A DNA stretch of 64,000 nt from Comamonadaceae bacterium (lineage in GTDB: Bacteria; Pseudomonadota; Gammaproteobacteria; Burkholderiales; Burkholderiaceae_C). Under the pieces are notes generated by a model that did no database searches, had not been told where the DNA came from, and was given only the letters and a program-made list of their open reading frames with translations. Below, piece by piece: positions 1 through 10,700 of this stretch (its first letter is position 1; each line of letters begins with the position of its first letter). The stretch is from NCBI GenBank assembly GCA_021299875.1, contig JAJTEW010000001.1:310001-374000 (forward strand). The letters are read 5' to 3'. A program made the translations under genes and the position numbers.

Positions 1-2574
1 TTCGACCAGCAAGGATGTCGCCAAAATTTTGTTGCGTGGGCTGTAAAGCAAATTGGCTCGGGGCACATGGGTGGCGCAGACGGGTTTGCACTTGCCGCAA
101 CGCAGGCAGTCTTTGACGCTGGCGGCAATTTCGCCAATGTCCGACTGCTGCATGATCAGCGACTCGTGGCCCATCAGGCCAAAGCTGGGGGTGTAGGCGT
201 GGGTCAGGTCAGCGGCGTGCACATCGTCGCCCAAACCGGCCAGAGCCGCACCGCGCAGCAGCTTGCCTTTGTTAAAACGCCCTTCGGGGTCCACTTTGGC
301 TTTGTAGGCGGTGAAGTTGGCCAACTCGGCGTCGGTCAAGAACTCCAGCTTGGTGATGCCGATGCCGTGTTCGCCTGAGATGACGCCATCCAGGCTGCGG
401 GCCAGCACCATGATGCGGGCCACCGCTTCGTGCGCGGTTTGCAGCATCTCGTAGTTGTCGCTGTTGACGGGGATGTTGGTGTGCACATTGCCGTCACCCG
501 CATGCATGTGCAGCGCCACCCAAACGCGGCCCTTGAGCACACGCTGATGAATGGCCGTGACCTCGTTCAGGATCGGCAAAAAGGCCGAACCCGAGAAGAT
601 GTTCTGAAAAGCCGGGCGAATTTGCGTTTTCCAACTGGCGCGCAAAATGTGCTCTTGCAGCTGAGGGAACAGTTCATCGACTTGCGTCAACCAGCCTTGC
701 CACTGGGCCTGCACCTCGCGCACCACCGCCAAAGCTTGCGACACACGGTCTTCCAGCAACTCGGCCGACGGGATCTCTCTGGCGTCGTCCTGTTTGCCCA
801 GCGGCAAGTTGCCACGCTCCAAGAAAGCTTCGATTTCGCGGCACAGCTTGAGCTTGTTGCGCAAGCTCAGCTCAATGTTGATGCGCTCGATGCCGTCGGT
901 GTACTCGGCCATGCGCGGCAGCGGGATCACCACGTCCTCGTTGACCTTGAAGGCGTTGGTGTGGCGCGAAATGGCCGCGGTCTTCTTGCGGTCCAACCAG
1001 AATTTTTTACGCGCCTCGGGGCTGATGGCAATAAAGCCCTCGCCGCTGCGCGAGTTGGCGATGCGCACGATCTCGGACGTGGCCTTGGCCACGTCGTCGG
1101 CGTTGTCACCGGCGATGTCACCGATCAAGACCATCTTGGGGAAACCGCCGCGCTTGCTCTTGGTGGAGTAACCCACGGCGCGCAAATAGCGGTCGTCCAA
1201 GTGCTCCAGGCCCGCCATCACCGTGCCGGTGCGCTTTTGCTCGGCAAACATGAAGTCCTTGATCTCGACGATGCTGGGCACCGCCTCGCGGGCGTGGCCA
1301 AAGAATTCCATGCACACGGTGCGGGTGTGCGCGGGCATGCGGTGGACCACCCAGCGGGCGCTGGTGATCAGGCCATCGCAGCCTTCTTTTTGCACGCCAG
1401 GCAGACCGCTCAGAAACTTGTCGGTGACGTCTTTGCCCAGGCCTTCCTTGCGGAAGGTTTTGCCCGGAATGACCAGGGTCTCCGTGCGGATCGGTGTTTT
1501 GCCGTCGGCTTTGAAGTAGCGCAGCTCAAAAGTGGCCACTTCTGCGTCGTGGATCTTGCCCATGTTGTGGTCCATGCGCACCACATCCAGCCACTCGGCA
1601 TCGGGCGTGACCATGCGCCAGCTGGCCAGGTTGTCGAGGGCTGTGCCCCACAAAACCGCCTTCTTGCCACCCGCGTTCATGGCAATGTTGCCGCCAATGC
1701 AACTGGCTTCAGCGGATGTCGGGTCCACCGCAAAGACAAAACCACCGCGCTCGGCTGCATCGGCCACGCGCTGGGTCACCACACCAGCTTCGGTGAAGAT
1801 GGTGGGGATTTTGTGCGCGATGCCCGGCAGATCGACCATCTCGACTTCGGTCATGGCTTCGAGCTTTTCGGTGTTGATGACCGCGCTCTTCCAGGTCAAG
1901 GGAATAGCGCCGCCGGTGTAACCCGTGCCGCCGCCTCGGGGCACGATGGTCAGGCCGATCTCAATACAGCCTTTCACCAGACCGGCCATCTCGACTTCGG
2001 AGTCTGGCGTCAGCACCACAAAGGGGTACTCCACTCGCCAGTCGGTGGCGTCGGTCACATGGCTCACACGCGAAAGGCCATCGAACTTGATGTTGTCCTT
2101 GGCCGTGAGGCGCCCCAGAGTTTTTTGCACCTGGCTGCGCAGTTTGGCCATGCGGGTGAAACGGTCGTTGAACTGCGACACCGCCAAGGTGGCCATGTCC
2201 AACAACTGCACCACCAGGGCATCACGGTGGGCATCTGCCGCTGGCGTGCGGCGCTTTTGCACCTCAGCCAAACGGTGGTGTAAGGCTTCCACCAGCATTT
2301 TTCGGCGGGCCGGGTTGTCCAGCAAATCGTCTTGCAAGTAGGGGTTACGCTCGACCACCCACATGTCACCCAACACTTCATACAACATGCGGGCAGAGCG
2401 GCCCGTGCGGCGCTCTGTGCGCAACTCATTCAACAAATCCCAGGCCGACTCGCCCAGCAAACGCAGCACGATTTCTCGGTCTGAAAAGCTGGTGTAGTTG
2501 TAAGGGATTTCACGCAAGCGCGGCGCATCGGCGTCGGCTTGCATCAAAAGTTGGAGCGTATTGGGTGCATTCAT
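1..2574 (-). CDS. FAD/FMN-binding oxidoreductase with DUF3683, FAD_binding_4 and 4Fe-4S domains (partial, C-terminus outside window)
   Basis: The frame is open from an ATG at 2574 to the left edge, 858 codons, so the protein is truncated only by the window. Its first ~170 residues resemble the DUF3683 region (start [20 protein letters not shown]). A PCMH-type FAD-binding loop, [12 protein letters not shown], lies near residue 211. Near residue 821 a ferredoxin-like motif [11 protein letters not shown] appears, expected to bind a 4Fe-4S cluster. This order matches the large (about 1,300 aa) GlcD/Dld-type dehydrogenases of Burkholderiales, which oxidise a 2-hydroxy acid; the substrate cannot be told from sequence. 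No clear Shine-Dalgarno precedes the ATG. It is divergent from ugpB. Confidence 0.85.
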   Translation of the reverse strand, partial: MNAPNTLQLLMQADADAPRLREIPYNYTSFSDREIVLRLLGESAWDLLNELRTERRTGRSARMLYEVLGDMWVVERNPYLQDDLLDNPARRKMLVEALHHRLAEVQKRRTPAADAHRDALVVQLLDMATLAVSQFNDRFTRMAKLRSQVQKTLGRLTAKDNIKFDGLSRVSHVTDATDWRVEYPFVVLTPDSEVEMAGLVKGCIEIGLTIVPRGGGTGYTGGAIPLTWKSAVINTEKLEAMTEVEMVDLPGIAHKIPTIFTEAGVVTQRVADAAERGGFVFAVDPTSAEASCIGGNIAMNAGGKKAVLWGTALDNLASWRMVTPDAEWLDVVRMDHNMGKIHDAEVATFELRYFKADGKTPIRTETLVIPGKTFRKEGLGKDVTDKFLSGLPGVQKEGCDGLITSARWVVHRMPAHTRTVCMEFFGHAREAVPSIVEIKDFMFAEQKRTGTVMAGLEHLDDRYLRAVGYSTKSKRGGFPKMVLIGDIAGDNADDVAKATSEIVRIANSRSGEGFIAISPEARKKFWLDRKKTAAISRHTNAFKVNEDVVIPLPRMAEYTDGIERINIELSLRNKLKLCREIEAFLERGNLPLGKQDDAREIPSAELLEDRVSQALAVVREVQAQWQGWLTQVDELFPQLQEHILRASWKTQIRPAFQNIFSGSAFLPILNEVTAIHQRVLKGRVWVALHMHAGDGNVHTNIPVNSDNYEMLQTAHEAVARIMVLARSLDGVISGEHGIGITKLEFLTDAELANFTAYKAKVDPEGRFNKGKLLRGAALAGLGDDVHAADLTHAYTPSFGLMGHESLIMQQSDIGEIAASVKDCLRCGKCKPVCATHVPRANLLYSPRNKILATSLLVE

Positions 2575-2731
2575 GGGTTTGGCGCAATCAAATGCGTCGC
2601 TGAAGACGCTGTCAGCCAGACCCGGAAAAGTGTCAAACCGGCTGAAGTTGGATGTTACCGCAGTGCAACAATCACGCGCAGAGCTTGGGGACACCTGTCA
2701 CTCAAGCGTCTGAAATCATGGAAAGTACGGG

Positions 2732-2760
2732 TTGTCACAAAAATTTCATCTGTATTTAAT
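2732..2760 (+). promoter_or_regulatory. Candidate ugpB promoter with Pho-box-like direct repeats
   Basis: TTGTCA (2732-2737) and TTTAAT (2755-2760) are spaced by 17 bases and could be -35 and -10 elements. The stretch 2732-2749 reads TTGTCAC-AAAA-ATTTCAT, two 7-mers around a 4-base A-rich spacer, as in the PhoB box (CTGTCAT-AWAW-CTGTCAC); by eye about 15 of 18 positions agree. The ugp operon is a classical Pho regulon member in Escherichia coli, which makes PhoB control plausible. The box is closer to the -10 than in E. coli phoA, so the call is tentative. Confidence 0.4.
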
Positions 2761-2841
2761 GATTTAGCAACAGATATCAGCGCCAATTCAATCCAACACA
2801 AGCATCCTTTTGATGATTGGTTTCACCTTCCAGGAGCTCGC

Positions 2842-4146
2842 ATGAAACTCAAATTGACCCTCACGGCCCTCACCCTTGGTTTGTCCGGCTTGACTGCCCA
2901 AGCTCAAGTTGAAATCCAATGGTGGCACTCCATGGGCGGCGCCTTGGGCGAATGGGTCAACGACCATGCCAAGGACTTCAATGCCAGCCAAACACAGTAC
3001 AAAGTGGTGCCGACATTCAAAGGCAGCTACGACGAATCGATGACAGCGGCCATCGCCGCCTTCCGCGCGGGCAACGCCCCGCACATCCTGCAGGTTTTTG
3101 AAGTGGGCACTGCGACCATGATGGCCAGCAAAGGCGCCATTGTGCCGGTGGGCAAAATCATGTCGGATGCAGGTGTCAAATTTGAACCCAAAAACTACGT
3201 GCAGGCGGTGGCTGGGTATTACACCGCACCCAATGGCCAAATGCTGAGCTTCCCCTTCAACAGCTCGACCACCGTCTTCCACTACAACAAAGATGCCTTC
3301 AAAGCCGCGGGCCTTGACACTGAAAAACCACCCAAAACCTGGCCTGAAGTGGCCCTGGCAGCTGCCAAGCTCAAAGCCTCGGGCCACAAGTGCCCCTTCA
3401 CCACCAGCTGGGTCAGCTGGACCCAGCTCGAGAGCTTCTCGGCTTGGCACAACACCGAGTTTGCCTCCAAGGGCAACGGCATGCGCGGCATGGATGCCCG
3501 TTTGACCTTCAACAGCCCCTTGCATGTGCGCCACATCGAGAACCTGGCCAACATGTCCAAAACTGGCTTGTTTGTCTACAAGGGCCGGGGCAACGCTGCT
3601 GACGCCACTTTTGTATCGGGCGAATGCGCCATGACCACCGGTAGCTCTGCGCTGTACGGCAACATCAAGCGCAACGCCAAGTTCGCCAGCGGCATCAGCA
3701 CCTTGCCTTACTACCCCGATGTGGCCGGTTCACCCCAAAACACCGTCATCGGCGGCGCCAGCCTGTGGGTGATGTCGGGCAAGAAAGCCGAGGAATACAA
3801 GGGCGTGGCCCAGTTCTTCGCCCATTTGTCCAAGCCCGAAGTCGATGCCCGCAGCCACCAGCGCACGGGCTACCTGCCTTTGACACCCGCCTCGTTCGAA
3901 ATGACCGAAAAATCGGGCTTCTACAAGCAAAACCCTGGCACGGACGTCTCCGTGGATCAAATGATCCGCAAGACCACCGAGAAATCACGCGGCATCCGCT
4001 TGGGCAACTTTGTGCAGATCCGCACCATCAATGACGAAGAGCTCGAGCAAGTCTGGGCCGGTAAAAAAGAACCCAAAGAAGCGCTGGACGCCGCGGTCAA
4101 GCGGGGCAACGAGCAGTTGGAGCGCTTCCAGAAAGCCAACAAGTAA
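2842..4146 (+). CDS. ugpB: sn-glycerol-3-phosphate ABC transporter substrate-binding protein UgpB
   Basis: A 434-residue periplasmic binding protein. The start at 2842 is chosen because AGGAG sits just upstream (2832-2836) and because it opens a clean Sec signal peptide (MKLKLTLTALTLGLSGLTAQ, likely cleaved after AQA). The mature part begins VEIQWWHSMGG, typical of UgpB, and fits SBP_bac_1 folds over its whole length. It should capture glycerol-3-phosphate or glycerophosphodiesters and deliver them to UgpAE. It is first in a ugpBAECQ operon; a longer in-frame opening upstream of 2842 has no signal-peptide logic and was not used. Confidence 0.93.
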   Translation: MKLKLTLTALTLGLSGLTAQAQVEIQWWHSMGGALGEWVNDHAKDFNASQTQYKVVPTFKGSYDESMTAAIAAFRAGNAPHILQVFEVGTATMMASKGAIVPVGKIMSDAGVKFEPKNYVQAVAGYYTAPNGQMLSFPFNSSTTVFHYNKDAFKAAGLDTEKPPKTWPEVALAAAKLKASGHKCPFTTSWVSWTQLESFSAWHNTEFASKGNGMRGMDARLTFNSPLHVRHIENLANMSKTGLFVYKGRGNAADATFVSGECAMTTGSSALYGNIKRNAKFASGISTLPYYPDVAGSPQNTVIGGASLWVMSGKKAEEYKGVAQFFAHLSKPEVDARSHQRTGYLPLTPASFEMTEKSGFYKQNPGTDVSVDQMIRKTTEKSRGIRLGNFVQIRTINDEELEQVWAGKKEPKEALDAAVKRGNEQLERFQKANK

Positions 4147-4184
4147 ACCTTTCCTGGGCCGCTTGCTGCCCAGCATGTGTCTTG

Positions 4185-4213
4185 AAAGCAGGGCCCTTGG
4201 GTCCCTGCTTTTT
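4185..4213 (+). terminator. Hairpin between ugpB and ugpA, possible partial terminator
   Basis: The arms AAAGCAGGGccc and ggtCCCTGCTTT form a strong stem followed by T residues (4209-4213), with another T-run at 4217-4222. A second smaller hairpin (CTGGGC/GCCCAG, about 4154-4173) precedes it. Such elements after the binding-protein gene often reduce read-through or stabilise the upstream mRNA, giving more binding protein than permease. Confidence 0.6.
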
Positions 4214-4244
4214 CAGTTTTTTAGCTGGTCTGAACTGAGCCCCC

Positions 4245-5126
4245 ATGGAAAAACGCGTTCGATTCCAATCCCGATGGTTGCCCTGGCTGCTCATAGCGCC
4301 GCAAATGGCCATCGTGCTGGTGTTCTTTTTTTGGCCCGCCGGGCAGGCCTTGTACCAAAGTGTGTTGTCACAGGACGCTTTTGGTCTCAGCACCGAATTT
4401 GTGGGCATGGAGAACTTCGAGCGCCTGTTTGCGGACAGCACTTATCTGGAATCCTTCAAAACCACGGCTGTTTTTTCTTTGCTGGTGGCCGTTTCCGGCC
4501 TGGTCATTTCGCTCTTGCTGGCCGTCATGGCCGACCGCGTGCTCAAAGGTGCGGCCATCTACAAAACCTTGCTGATCTGGCCCTATGCGGTGGCCCCGGT
4601 GGTGGCGGGCGTGCTGTGGTTGTTCATGTTCGCCTCGCCCATGGGCGTGATTGCTTTTTACCTGCGCTCGGTGGGCATGGAGTGGAACCACCTGCTCGAT
4701 TCGGGTCACGCCATGACGCTGATCGTGGTGGCCGCCGTTTGGAAGCAGATTTCCTACAACTTCCTTTTCTTTCTGGCAGGACTGCAGTCCATCCCCAAAT
4801 CCCTGCTGGAGGCGGCCGCGATCGACGGGGCCAGCCCTTGGCACCGCTTTTGGACCATTGTGTTTCCATTGCTGTCACCCACCACATTTTTCCTCTTGGT
4901 CATCAACGTGGTTTATGCTTTTTTTGACACCTTTGGCATCATCGACGCCACCACCCAAGGCGGCCCGGGCAAGGACACCGCCATCCTCGTCTACAAGGTC
5001 TATTACGATGGCTTCAAGGCGCTGGACATGGGGGGCTCGGCCGCCCAATCGGTGATCCTGATGCTGATCGTGGTGGCGCTGACGGTGGTGCAATTCCGTT
5101 TTATTGAGAAAAAAGTCCAGTATTGA
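4245..5126 (+). CDS. ugpA: sn-glycerol-3-phosphate ABC transporter permease UgpA
   Basis: A 293-residue inner-membrane permease with about six hydrophobic segments, beginning [20 protein letters not shown]. The cytoplasmic EAA loop that contacts the ATPase is visible near residue 190 ([20 protein letters not shown]), as in MalF/UgpA proteins. It pairs with UgpE to form the translocation channel. It lies 98 bases after ugpB, across a hairpin, and 9 bases before ugpE. Confidence 0.93.
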   Translation: MEKRVRFQSRWLPWLLIAPQMAIVLVFFFWPAGQALYQSVLSQDAFGLSTEFVGMENFERLFADSTYLESFKTTAVFSLLVAVSGLVISLLLAVMADRVLKGAAIYKTLLIWPYAVAPVVAGVLWLFMFASPMGVIAFYLRSVGMEWNHLLDSGHAMTLIVVAAVWKQISYNFLFFLAGLQSIPKSLLEAAAIDGASPWHRFWTIVFPLLSPTTFFLLVINVVYAFFDTFGIIDATTQGGPGKDTAILVYKVYYDGFKALDMGGSAAQSVILMLIVVALTVVQFRFIEKKVQY

Positions 5127-5135
5127 GCCCGCCCC

Positions 5136-5990
5136 ATGATTGAAAAACGCCCCGGCCTCACGGTCCTGTCCCACCTGGTGCTGATCCTCGGGGTGGTGAT
5201 TGTGGCCTTCCCGCTGTACCTGACCTTTGTCGCCTCGACCCAAAGCGCCACCGAGATCGCCCAATCGGTGCCCATGTCCATGTGGCCCGGCAGCCACGCC
5301 CTGGAGACCTACCAAACCGCCCTGTTTGGCGGCGAAACCAGTGCCGGCAGCCGCATCCCGGCGGCCGCCCCCATGATGGGGGTCAGCCTGGTCAGTGCGC
5401 TGGTGATTGCCATGGGCAAGATCGTCATTTCTTTGCTGTCGGCTTTTGCCATCGTTTATTTCCGGTTCCCCTTGCGCAATATGGTGTTCTGGATGATTTT
5501 TGTCACCCTGATGTTGCCCGTTGAAGTGCGCATTGGCCCCACTTACGAAGTGGTGGCCAACCTGGGCATGCTCAACAGCTACGCGGGCCTGACCGTGCCA
5601 CTGATCGCCTCGGCCACGGCCACCTTTTTGTTCCGGCAATTTTTTCTCACGGTGCCTGACGAGTTGGTGGAAGCTGCGCGCATGGACGGCGCAGGGCCGA
5701 TGCGCTTTTTCATCGACATCTTGCTGCCGCTCACGCGCACCTCGATCGCCGCCTTGTTCGTGATCCAGTTCATTTATGGCTGGAACCAATACCTGTGGCC
5801 GCTCTTGGTGACCACCAACGAAGACATGTACCCGGTGGTCATGGGCATCAAGCGCCTGATCGCGGGCGAGGCCTACACCGAATGGAACGTGGTCATGGCC
5901 ACGGCCATTTTGGCCATGCTGCCTCCGGCTCTGGTCGTCATCCTGATGCAAAAATGGTTCGTCAAAGGACTGGTTGATACCGAAAAATAA
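5136..5990 (+). CDS. ugpE: sn-glycerol-3-phosphate ABC transporter permease UgpE
   Basis: A 284-residue MalG/UgpE-type permease starting [20 protein letters not shown], with six predicted membrane spans. The EAA loop is seen around residue 185 ([20 protein letters not shown]) and the C-terminus [14 protein letters not shown] is typical of UgpE. It is the partner of UgpA. It is followed by a 109-base gap filled by two REP-like palindromes before ugpC. Confidence 0.93.
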   Translation: MIEKRPGLTVLSHLVLILGVVIVAFPLYLTFVASTQSATEIAQSVPMSMWPGSHALETYQTALFGGETSAGSRIPAAAPMMGVSLVSALVIAMGKIVISLLSAFAIVYFRFPLRNMVFWMIFVTLMLPVEVRIGPTYEVVANLGMLNSYAGLTVPLIASATATFLFRQFFLTVPDELVEAARMDGAGPMRFFIDILLPLTRTSIAALFVIQFIYGWNQYLWPLLVTTNEDMYPVVMGIKRLIAGEAYTEWNVVMATAILAMLPPALVVILMQKWFVKGLVDTEK

Positions 5991-5995
5991 TTTAT

Positions 5996-6088
5996 CCGGG
6001 GACAGACCGCTGCGAAGCGGCGCTCTGTCCTCGTCTGATTAAACCCGGGGACAGACCGCTAAAAAACGGCGCTCTGACCTCGTCTGAT
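5996..6088. repeat. Tandem pair of 44-bp REP-like palindromic units
   Basis: Two copies of a 44-bp unit (5996-6039 and 6045-6088, period 49) begin CCGGGGACAGACCGCT and end CCTCGTCTGAT. Unit 1 folds well: outer arms GGACAGA/TCTGTCC, inner arms CCGCT/AGCGG, and a 3-base bulge. Unit 2 keeps the outline but its inner arm and loop have decayed to an A-run and the outer arm has one change. The pair fills the ugpE-ugpC gap. It resembles repetitive extragenic palindromes; no further copy was noticed in the window. Confidence 0.75.
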
Positions 6089-6099
6089 CAAAAAAACAC

Positions 6100-7109
<1,010 letters not shown>

Positions 7110-7113
<4 letters not shown>

Positions 7114-7892
7114 ACTCCGCCAACGCCACCTCCAAGACCACCCCCCCCGACTGGCCCTACCCGCTCTGGATTGCGCACCGAGGTGCAGGCAAGCTCGCGC
7201 CGGAAAACACCCTCGCCGCTTTCCGGCTGGGCGCGGCGCACGGCTACCGCATGTTCGAATGCGACGCCAAGCTCAGCGCCGACGGTGAGGTGTTTTTGAT
7301 GCACGACGCCTCTCTGGAACGCACCACCAACGGCCAAGGCAACGGTGGCGACCTGCCCTGGCATGCCCTGTCGCTGCTGGACGCGGGCAGCTGGCATTCA
7401 CGCACCTACGCGGGCGAGACCCTGCCCACGCTGCACGCCCTGGCACGGTTTTGCTTAGCCAACGGCCACCTGCTGAACATCGAGATCAAGCCCATCCCGG
7501 GCACCGAGTCCGCCACGGGCGAGGCCGTGGCGCGTCTGGCTGCGCAACTGTGGCATGGCGCGCAAGTGCCGCCACTGTTGACTTCCTTCAAGCCTGATGC
7601 ATTGGCGGCCGCGCAAACAGCGGCACCCGAGCTGCCTCGCGGTCTGCTGGTCGACACGCCGTGGACCGGCTGGTTTGAAAAAGCCCAAGAACTCGGGTGC
7701 GTGGCCGTGGTGGCCAATTACGCCCTGTGGGACGCAGCCACCGTGGCCCGGGTGCACAGCGCGGGCCTGAAATGTCTGAGCTACACGGTCAACGACGACT
7801 GGGCCGCCCAGCACCTGCTGGCCTTGGGCACCGACGGCATCATCACCGACCGGGTGGACCTGTTCAGCCCCAATGGCGTCAGTCGAGCTTAG
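7110..7892 (+). CDS. ugpQ: Cytoplasmic glycerophosphodiester phosphodiesterase UgpQ
   Basis: A 260-residue GDPD-family enzyme. The N-terminal motif [16 protein letters not shown] carries the catalytic HR and PEN(T) residues; [11 protein letters not shown] and [12 protein letters not shown] supply the conserved metal-binding acids and second histidine. It hydrolyses imported glycerophosphodiesters to glycerol-3-phosphate and an alcohol. No signal peptide is seen, in line with the cytoplasmic UgpQ type. It is the last gene of the ugp operon and overlaps the convergent tctC-like gene by 14 bases. Confidence 0.92.
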
Positions 7893-8853
7893 CGCCCGAA
7901 TTTTGAACAACGGACGCCCACCGCGGCATTTCTGTCGTCAAGAATTTGGCAAAGTCATCTGCCCCCAAAAAAGCCGGATCGGCGCCTTGCGACACCATGC
8001 GTGAGCGGATATCAGGCTGGTTCATCACCGCCTTGAAGGCATCGCTGAGCTTGTTGACCACCTCTTTAGGCGTGCCTGCAGGGGCTAAAAAGCCATAAAA
8101 GCCCACCACCTCGAAATTGGCGATACCTGTTTCGATCACGGTCGGGATATCGGGCAGCGCTGGGTTGCGCTCTCGGCTGGTCACCGCCAAGGCCCGCACT
8201 TTGCCCTGCTTGTGGTACTGGGCTGCTTGCGGAATGCTCTCGGCCATGAACTGGACTTGCCCCGCCATCAGATCGGTGAAAGCGGGTGCACTGCCCCGGT
8301 AGGGAATGTGGACCATGAACAGTCCTGTGGCCGACTTGAACATCTCAGGCACCAAGTGGCTGCTGCCGCCATTGCCAGCCGAACCGTAATTGATCTGGCC
8401 AGGACGAGCCTTGGCGTAAGCCACGAATTCCTGCAATGAGTTCACAGGCACTTTGGGGTTGACCATCAAGGCCAGGGGCTGCATGGCGGTGCGGGCCACA
8501 GGCACAAAATCGCGCAATGTGCTGTAAGGCAACTTGTTGTACAGCGCCGGGTTGATGACCATCACGCCGGTGTTGGCCAGCATGAGGGTATGGCCGTCGG
8601 GGGCAGATCGCATCACCTCTTGCGCACCCACCGTACCGCCTGCGCCCGCTTTGTAATCCACCAAAACGGGCTGCCCCAGATGGGTCTGCAGCCGGTCGGT
8701 CAACAAACGGGCATGTTGATCCAAGGGCCCACCCGCTGGGAAACCCATCACCACCCGAATGGGTTTGGTTGGAAATGCCCAAGCGCTGCTGAAAGCCAGC
8801 ACCAAGCCCAAACCGACGATGGTGAGACCCGTGCGTTTTTTGAAGCACCACAT
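7879..8853 (-). CDS. Tripartite tricarboxylate transporter substrate-binding protein (TctC/Bug family)
   Basis: A 324-residue protein with an N-terminal signal peptide ending SSAWA, followed by FPTKPIRVVMGFPAGGPLDQ, the hallmark start of Bug/TctC proteins. The rest, including the motif YKAGAGGTVGAQEV, spans the full family length. It is expected to bind a small carboxylate in the periplasm; the ligand is unknown. No TctA or TctB membrane genes are adjacent, so it is an orphan, as is common in Burkholderiales. Confidence 0.9.
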   Translation of the reverse strand: MWCFKKRTGLTIVGLGLVLAFSSAWAFPTKPIRVVMGFPAGGPLDQHARLLTDRLQTHLGQPVLVDYKAGAGGTVGAQEVMRSAPDGHTLMLANTGVMVINPALYNKLPYSTLRDFVPVARTAMQPLALMVNPKVPVNSLQEFVAYAKARPGQINYGSAGNGGSSHLVPEMFKSATGLFMVHIPYRGSAPAFTDLMAGQVQFMAESIPQAAQYHKQGKVRALAVTSRERNPALPDIPTVIETGIANFEVVGFYGFLAPAGTPKEVVNKLSDAFKAVMNQPDIRSRMVSQGADPAFLGADDFAKFLTTEMPRWASVVQNSGAKLD

Positions 8854-8901
8854 GATTTGTCCTGTTCTTTGATGACTTTTGAATAAAAAATGGGATGGGT
8901 C

Positions 8902-9177
8902 TCAACGGACAATCCACGCCCGCTGCATGAGCCATTCGACCGTCGCAGCCACCAACACCAAGGCCATGTAAGTGCTCATCTTGCCGTCTTGACCGTGCAG
9001 CCACAAACCCAGCAGCAGCACGCACATGCCGCTCAGCGCATGCACCCACATCCGGTGGCGGATCGGCCTGGCACGGCTGCCCATGACCCAACGGCCCGCC
9101 CAAGGCATGAGCACCGCCATGGCCAAAGCGGGTAAAACAAAGCCCAGCAGGTGAAGCCCCAACAAACCCAGCGTCAT
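8902..9177 (-). CDS. Small hydrophobic membrane protein of unknown function
   Basis: A 91-residue protein beginning MTLGLLGLHLLGFVLPALAM with about three hydrophobic segments separated by short basic and polar loops (GSRARPIRHR, HGQDGKM). I do not recognise a family. It lies 48 bases upstream of the tctC-like gene on the same strand and could be co-transcribed. It is divergent from hemA, sharing a 136-base promoter region. The codon pattern and uniform hydrophobicity suggest a real gene. Confidence 0.6.
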   Translation of the reverse strand: MTLGLLGLHLLGFVLPALAMAVLMPWAGRWVMGSRARPIRHRMWVHALSGMCVLLLGLWLHGQDGKMSTYMALVLVAATVEWLMQRAWIVR

Positions 9178-9270
9178 AAAACCTCATCTTTTTCAGGATG
9201 CGGGCACCCGATCAGTGCATCCAAGGGCTAAATTGTGCCTCCAAAGCCACGTCAAGGGGCAATGTCATGA

Positions 9271-9306
9271 TTGTGTCAAGCAAAGTTGACACAACAAGCC
9301 TATAAT
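9271..9306 (+). promoter_or_regulatory. hemA promoter with a perfect 9-bp inverted repeat
   Basis: TTGTGTCAA (9271-9279) and TTGACACAA (9286-9294) are exact reverse complements around a 6-base centre. A perfect TATAAT follows at 9301-9306. The repeat covers the place where a -35 box would lie, so it is a likely operator or activator site. Transcription from this -10 would start near 9313, directly at the hemA ATG (9314). Confidence 0.6.
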
Positions 9307-9313
9307 TTCCTTC

Positions 9314-10585
9314 ATGGCTGTATGGACCCTCGGTTTGAACCACACGACCGCGCCGCTGGATCTGCGTGGCAGGTTCGCTTTTGCCGTGGACAAACTGGTT
9401 CCCACCTTGCACGGCTTGCGCCGTGACTTGGCCAACCGCATTGCACAAGAGCCTGAAGCGGCGATTCTTTCGACCTGCAACCGCACTGAAATTTATTGCG
9501 CTGCCGACCAGGCCGCCACCAACGACACCCTCCGATGGCTGGCTCAAACCGGTGGCGTCAGCGCGTCCGAACTGCACGCTCACACTTATCTGCTGGAGGG
9601 CAACGAAGCCGCTCGCCATGCCTTTCGCGTGGCCAGTGGCCTCGACTCCATGGTGCTGGGCGAGGCCCAAATTTTGGGCCAGCTCAAAGACGCTGTGCGG
9701 GCGGCTGAACAAGCCGGCGCTCTGGGCAGCACGCTGAACCAACTTTTCCAGCGCAGCTTTGCCGTAGCCAAAGAGGTGCGCAGCTCTACAGAGATCGGTG
9801 CCCACTCTATCAGCATGGCGGCCGCTTCGGTTCGACTGGCCAGCCAGCTCTTTGAAGACCTCAAGGACATCCGCATCCTGTTCGTTGGCGCTGGCGAAAT
9901 GAACGAGTTGGTGGCCACACACTTTGCGGCCAAACAGCCGAAAGGCATCACCATTGCCAACCGCAGTTTGGACCGGGCCGAGTTGCTCGCCCATCGCTTT
10001 GGGGCCGAAGTCATGCCCTTGGCCGACTTGCCCGGACGCCTGCATGAATTTGACGCTGTCATCAGCTGCACCGCCAGCACCTTGCCCCTGATCGGTCTTG
10101 GCGCGGTCGAGCGGGCCCTGAAAAAACGCAAGTACCGCCCCATGTTCATGGTCGATCTGGCCGTGCCACGGGACATCGAACCCGAAGTCAAGTCGCTCGA
10201 GGACGTTTACCTCTACACCGTGGACGACCTGGCCAGCGTGGTCCAAACTGGCCAAGCCCACCGCCAAGCGGCTGTGGCCGAAGCCGAGGTCATCATCGAT
10301 GCGGGCGTGCAAAGCTTCATGGACTGGATGGGCCAGCGGGGCGCCGTGCCCTTGATACAACAACTGCAAAACCAAGCCGATGCTTGGCGCGAAGCCGAAC
10401 TGGCCCGCGCCCGTAAACTCTTGGCCCGGGGCGACGACCCGATCGCCGTGATGGAGGCCTTGTCCAAGGGCCTGACCCAAAAAATGCTGCATGGGGCTTT
10501 GGCAGAGCTGCGCGGCGCACCGCCTGAACTGCGGGAACAGAGCATGCAAACGGTGCAACGCGTTTTCCTGCGCAAAGAGCGTTAG
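9314..10585 (+). CDS. hemA: Glutamyl-tRNA reductase
   Basis: A 423-residue enzyme that reduces glutamyl-tRNA(Glu) to glutamate-1-semialdehyde with NADPH, the first committed step of C5 haem synthesis. The N-terminus [20 protein letters not shown] is the conserved family start, which fixes the ATG. The catalytic cysteine sits in STCNRTEIY near residue 57, the NADPH-binding glycines in [10 protein letters not shown] near 193, and a helical dimerisation domain forms the C-terminus. It heads a hemA-prfA-prmC arrangement, as in many proteobacteria. Confidence 0.96.
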   Translation: MAVWTLGLNHTTAPLDLRGRFAFAVDKLVPTLHGLRRDLANRIAQEPEAAILSTCNRTEIYCAADQAATNDTLRWLAQTGGVSASELHAHTYLLEGNEAARHAFRVASGLDSMVLGEAQILGQLKDAVRAAEQAGALGSTLNQLFQRSFAVAKEVRSSTEIGAHSISMAAASVRLASQLFEDLKDIRILFVGAGEMNELVATHFAAKQPKGITIANRSLDRAELLAHRFGAEVMPLADLPGRLHEFDAVISCTASTLPLIGLGAVERALKKRKYRPMFMVDLAVPRDIEPEVKSLEDVYLYTVDDLASVVQTGQAHRQAAVAEAEVIIDAGVQSFMDWMGQRGAVPLIQQLQNQADAWREAELARARKLLARGDDPIAVMEALSKGLTQKMLHGALAELRGAPPELREQSMQTVQRVFLRKER

Positions 10586-10700
10586 CGATTGACTCCCGGG
10601 TCGGCACTTCCAATCCGACATCGCCTCTCATCTCGGCGCAGTGGCGCCAAAGCAGACCTCAAGTTGGTGCAGCAGCGCCGACATACAAGATTCAGCCGGC

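Noticed and set aside
430-2283. Long rightward open frame of 617 codons
   Set aside because: It is the antisense shadow of the FAD oxidoreductase: histidine/glutamine-rich, without domains, and the opposite strand has clear motifs.
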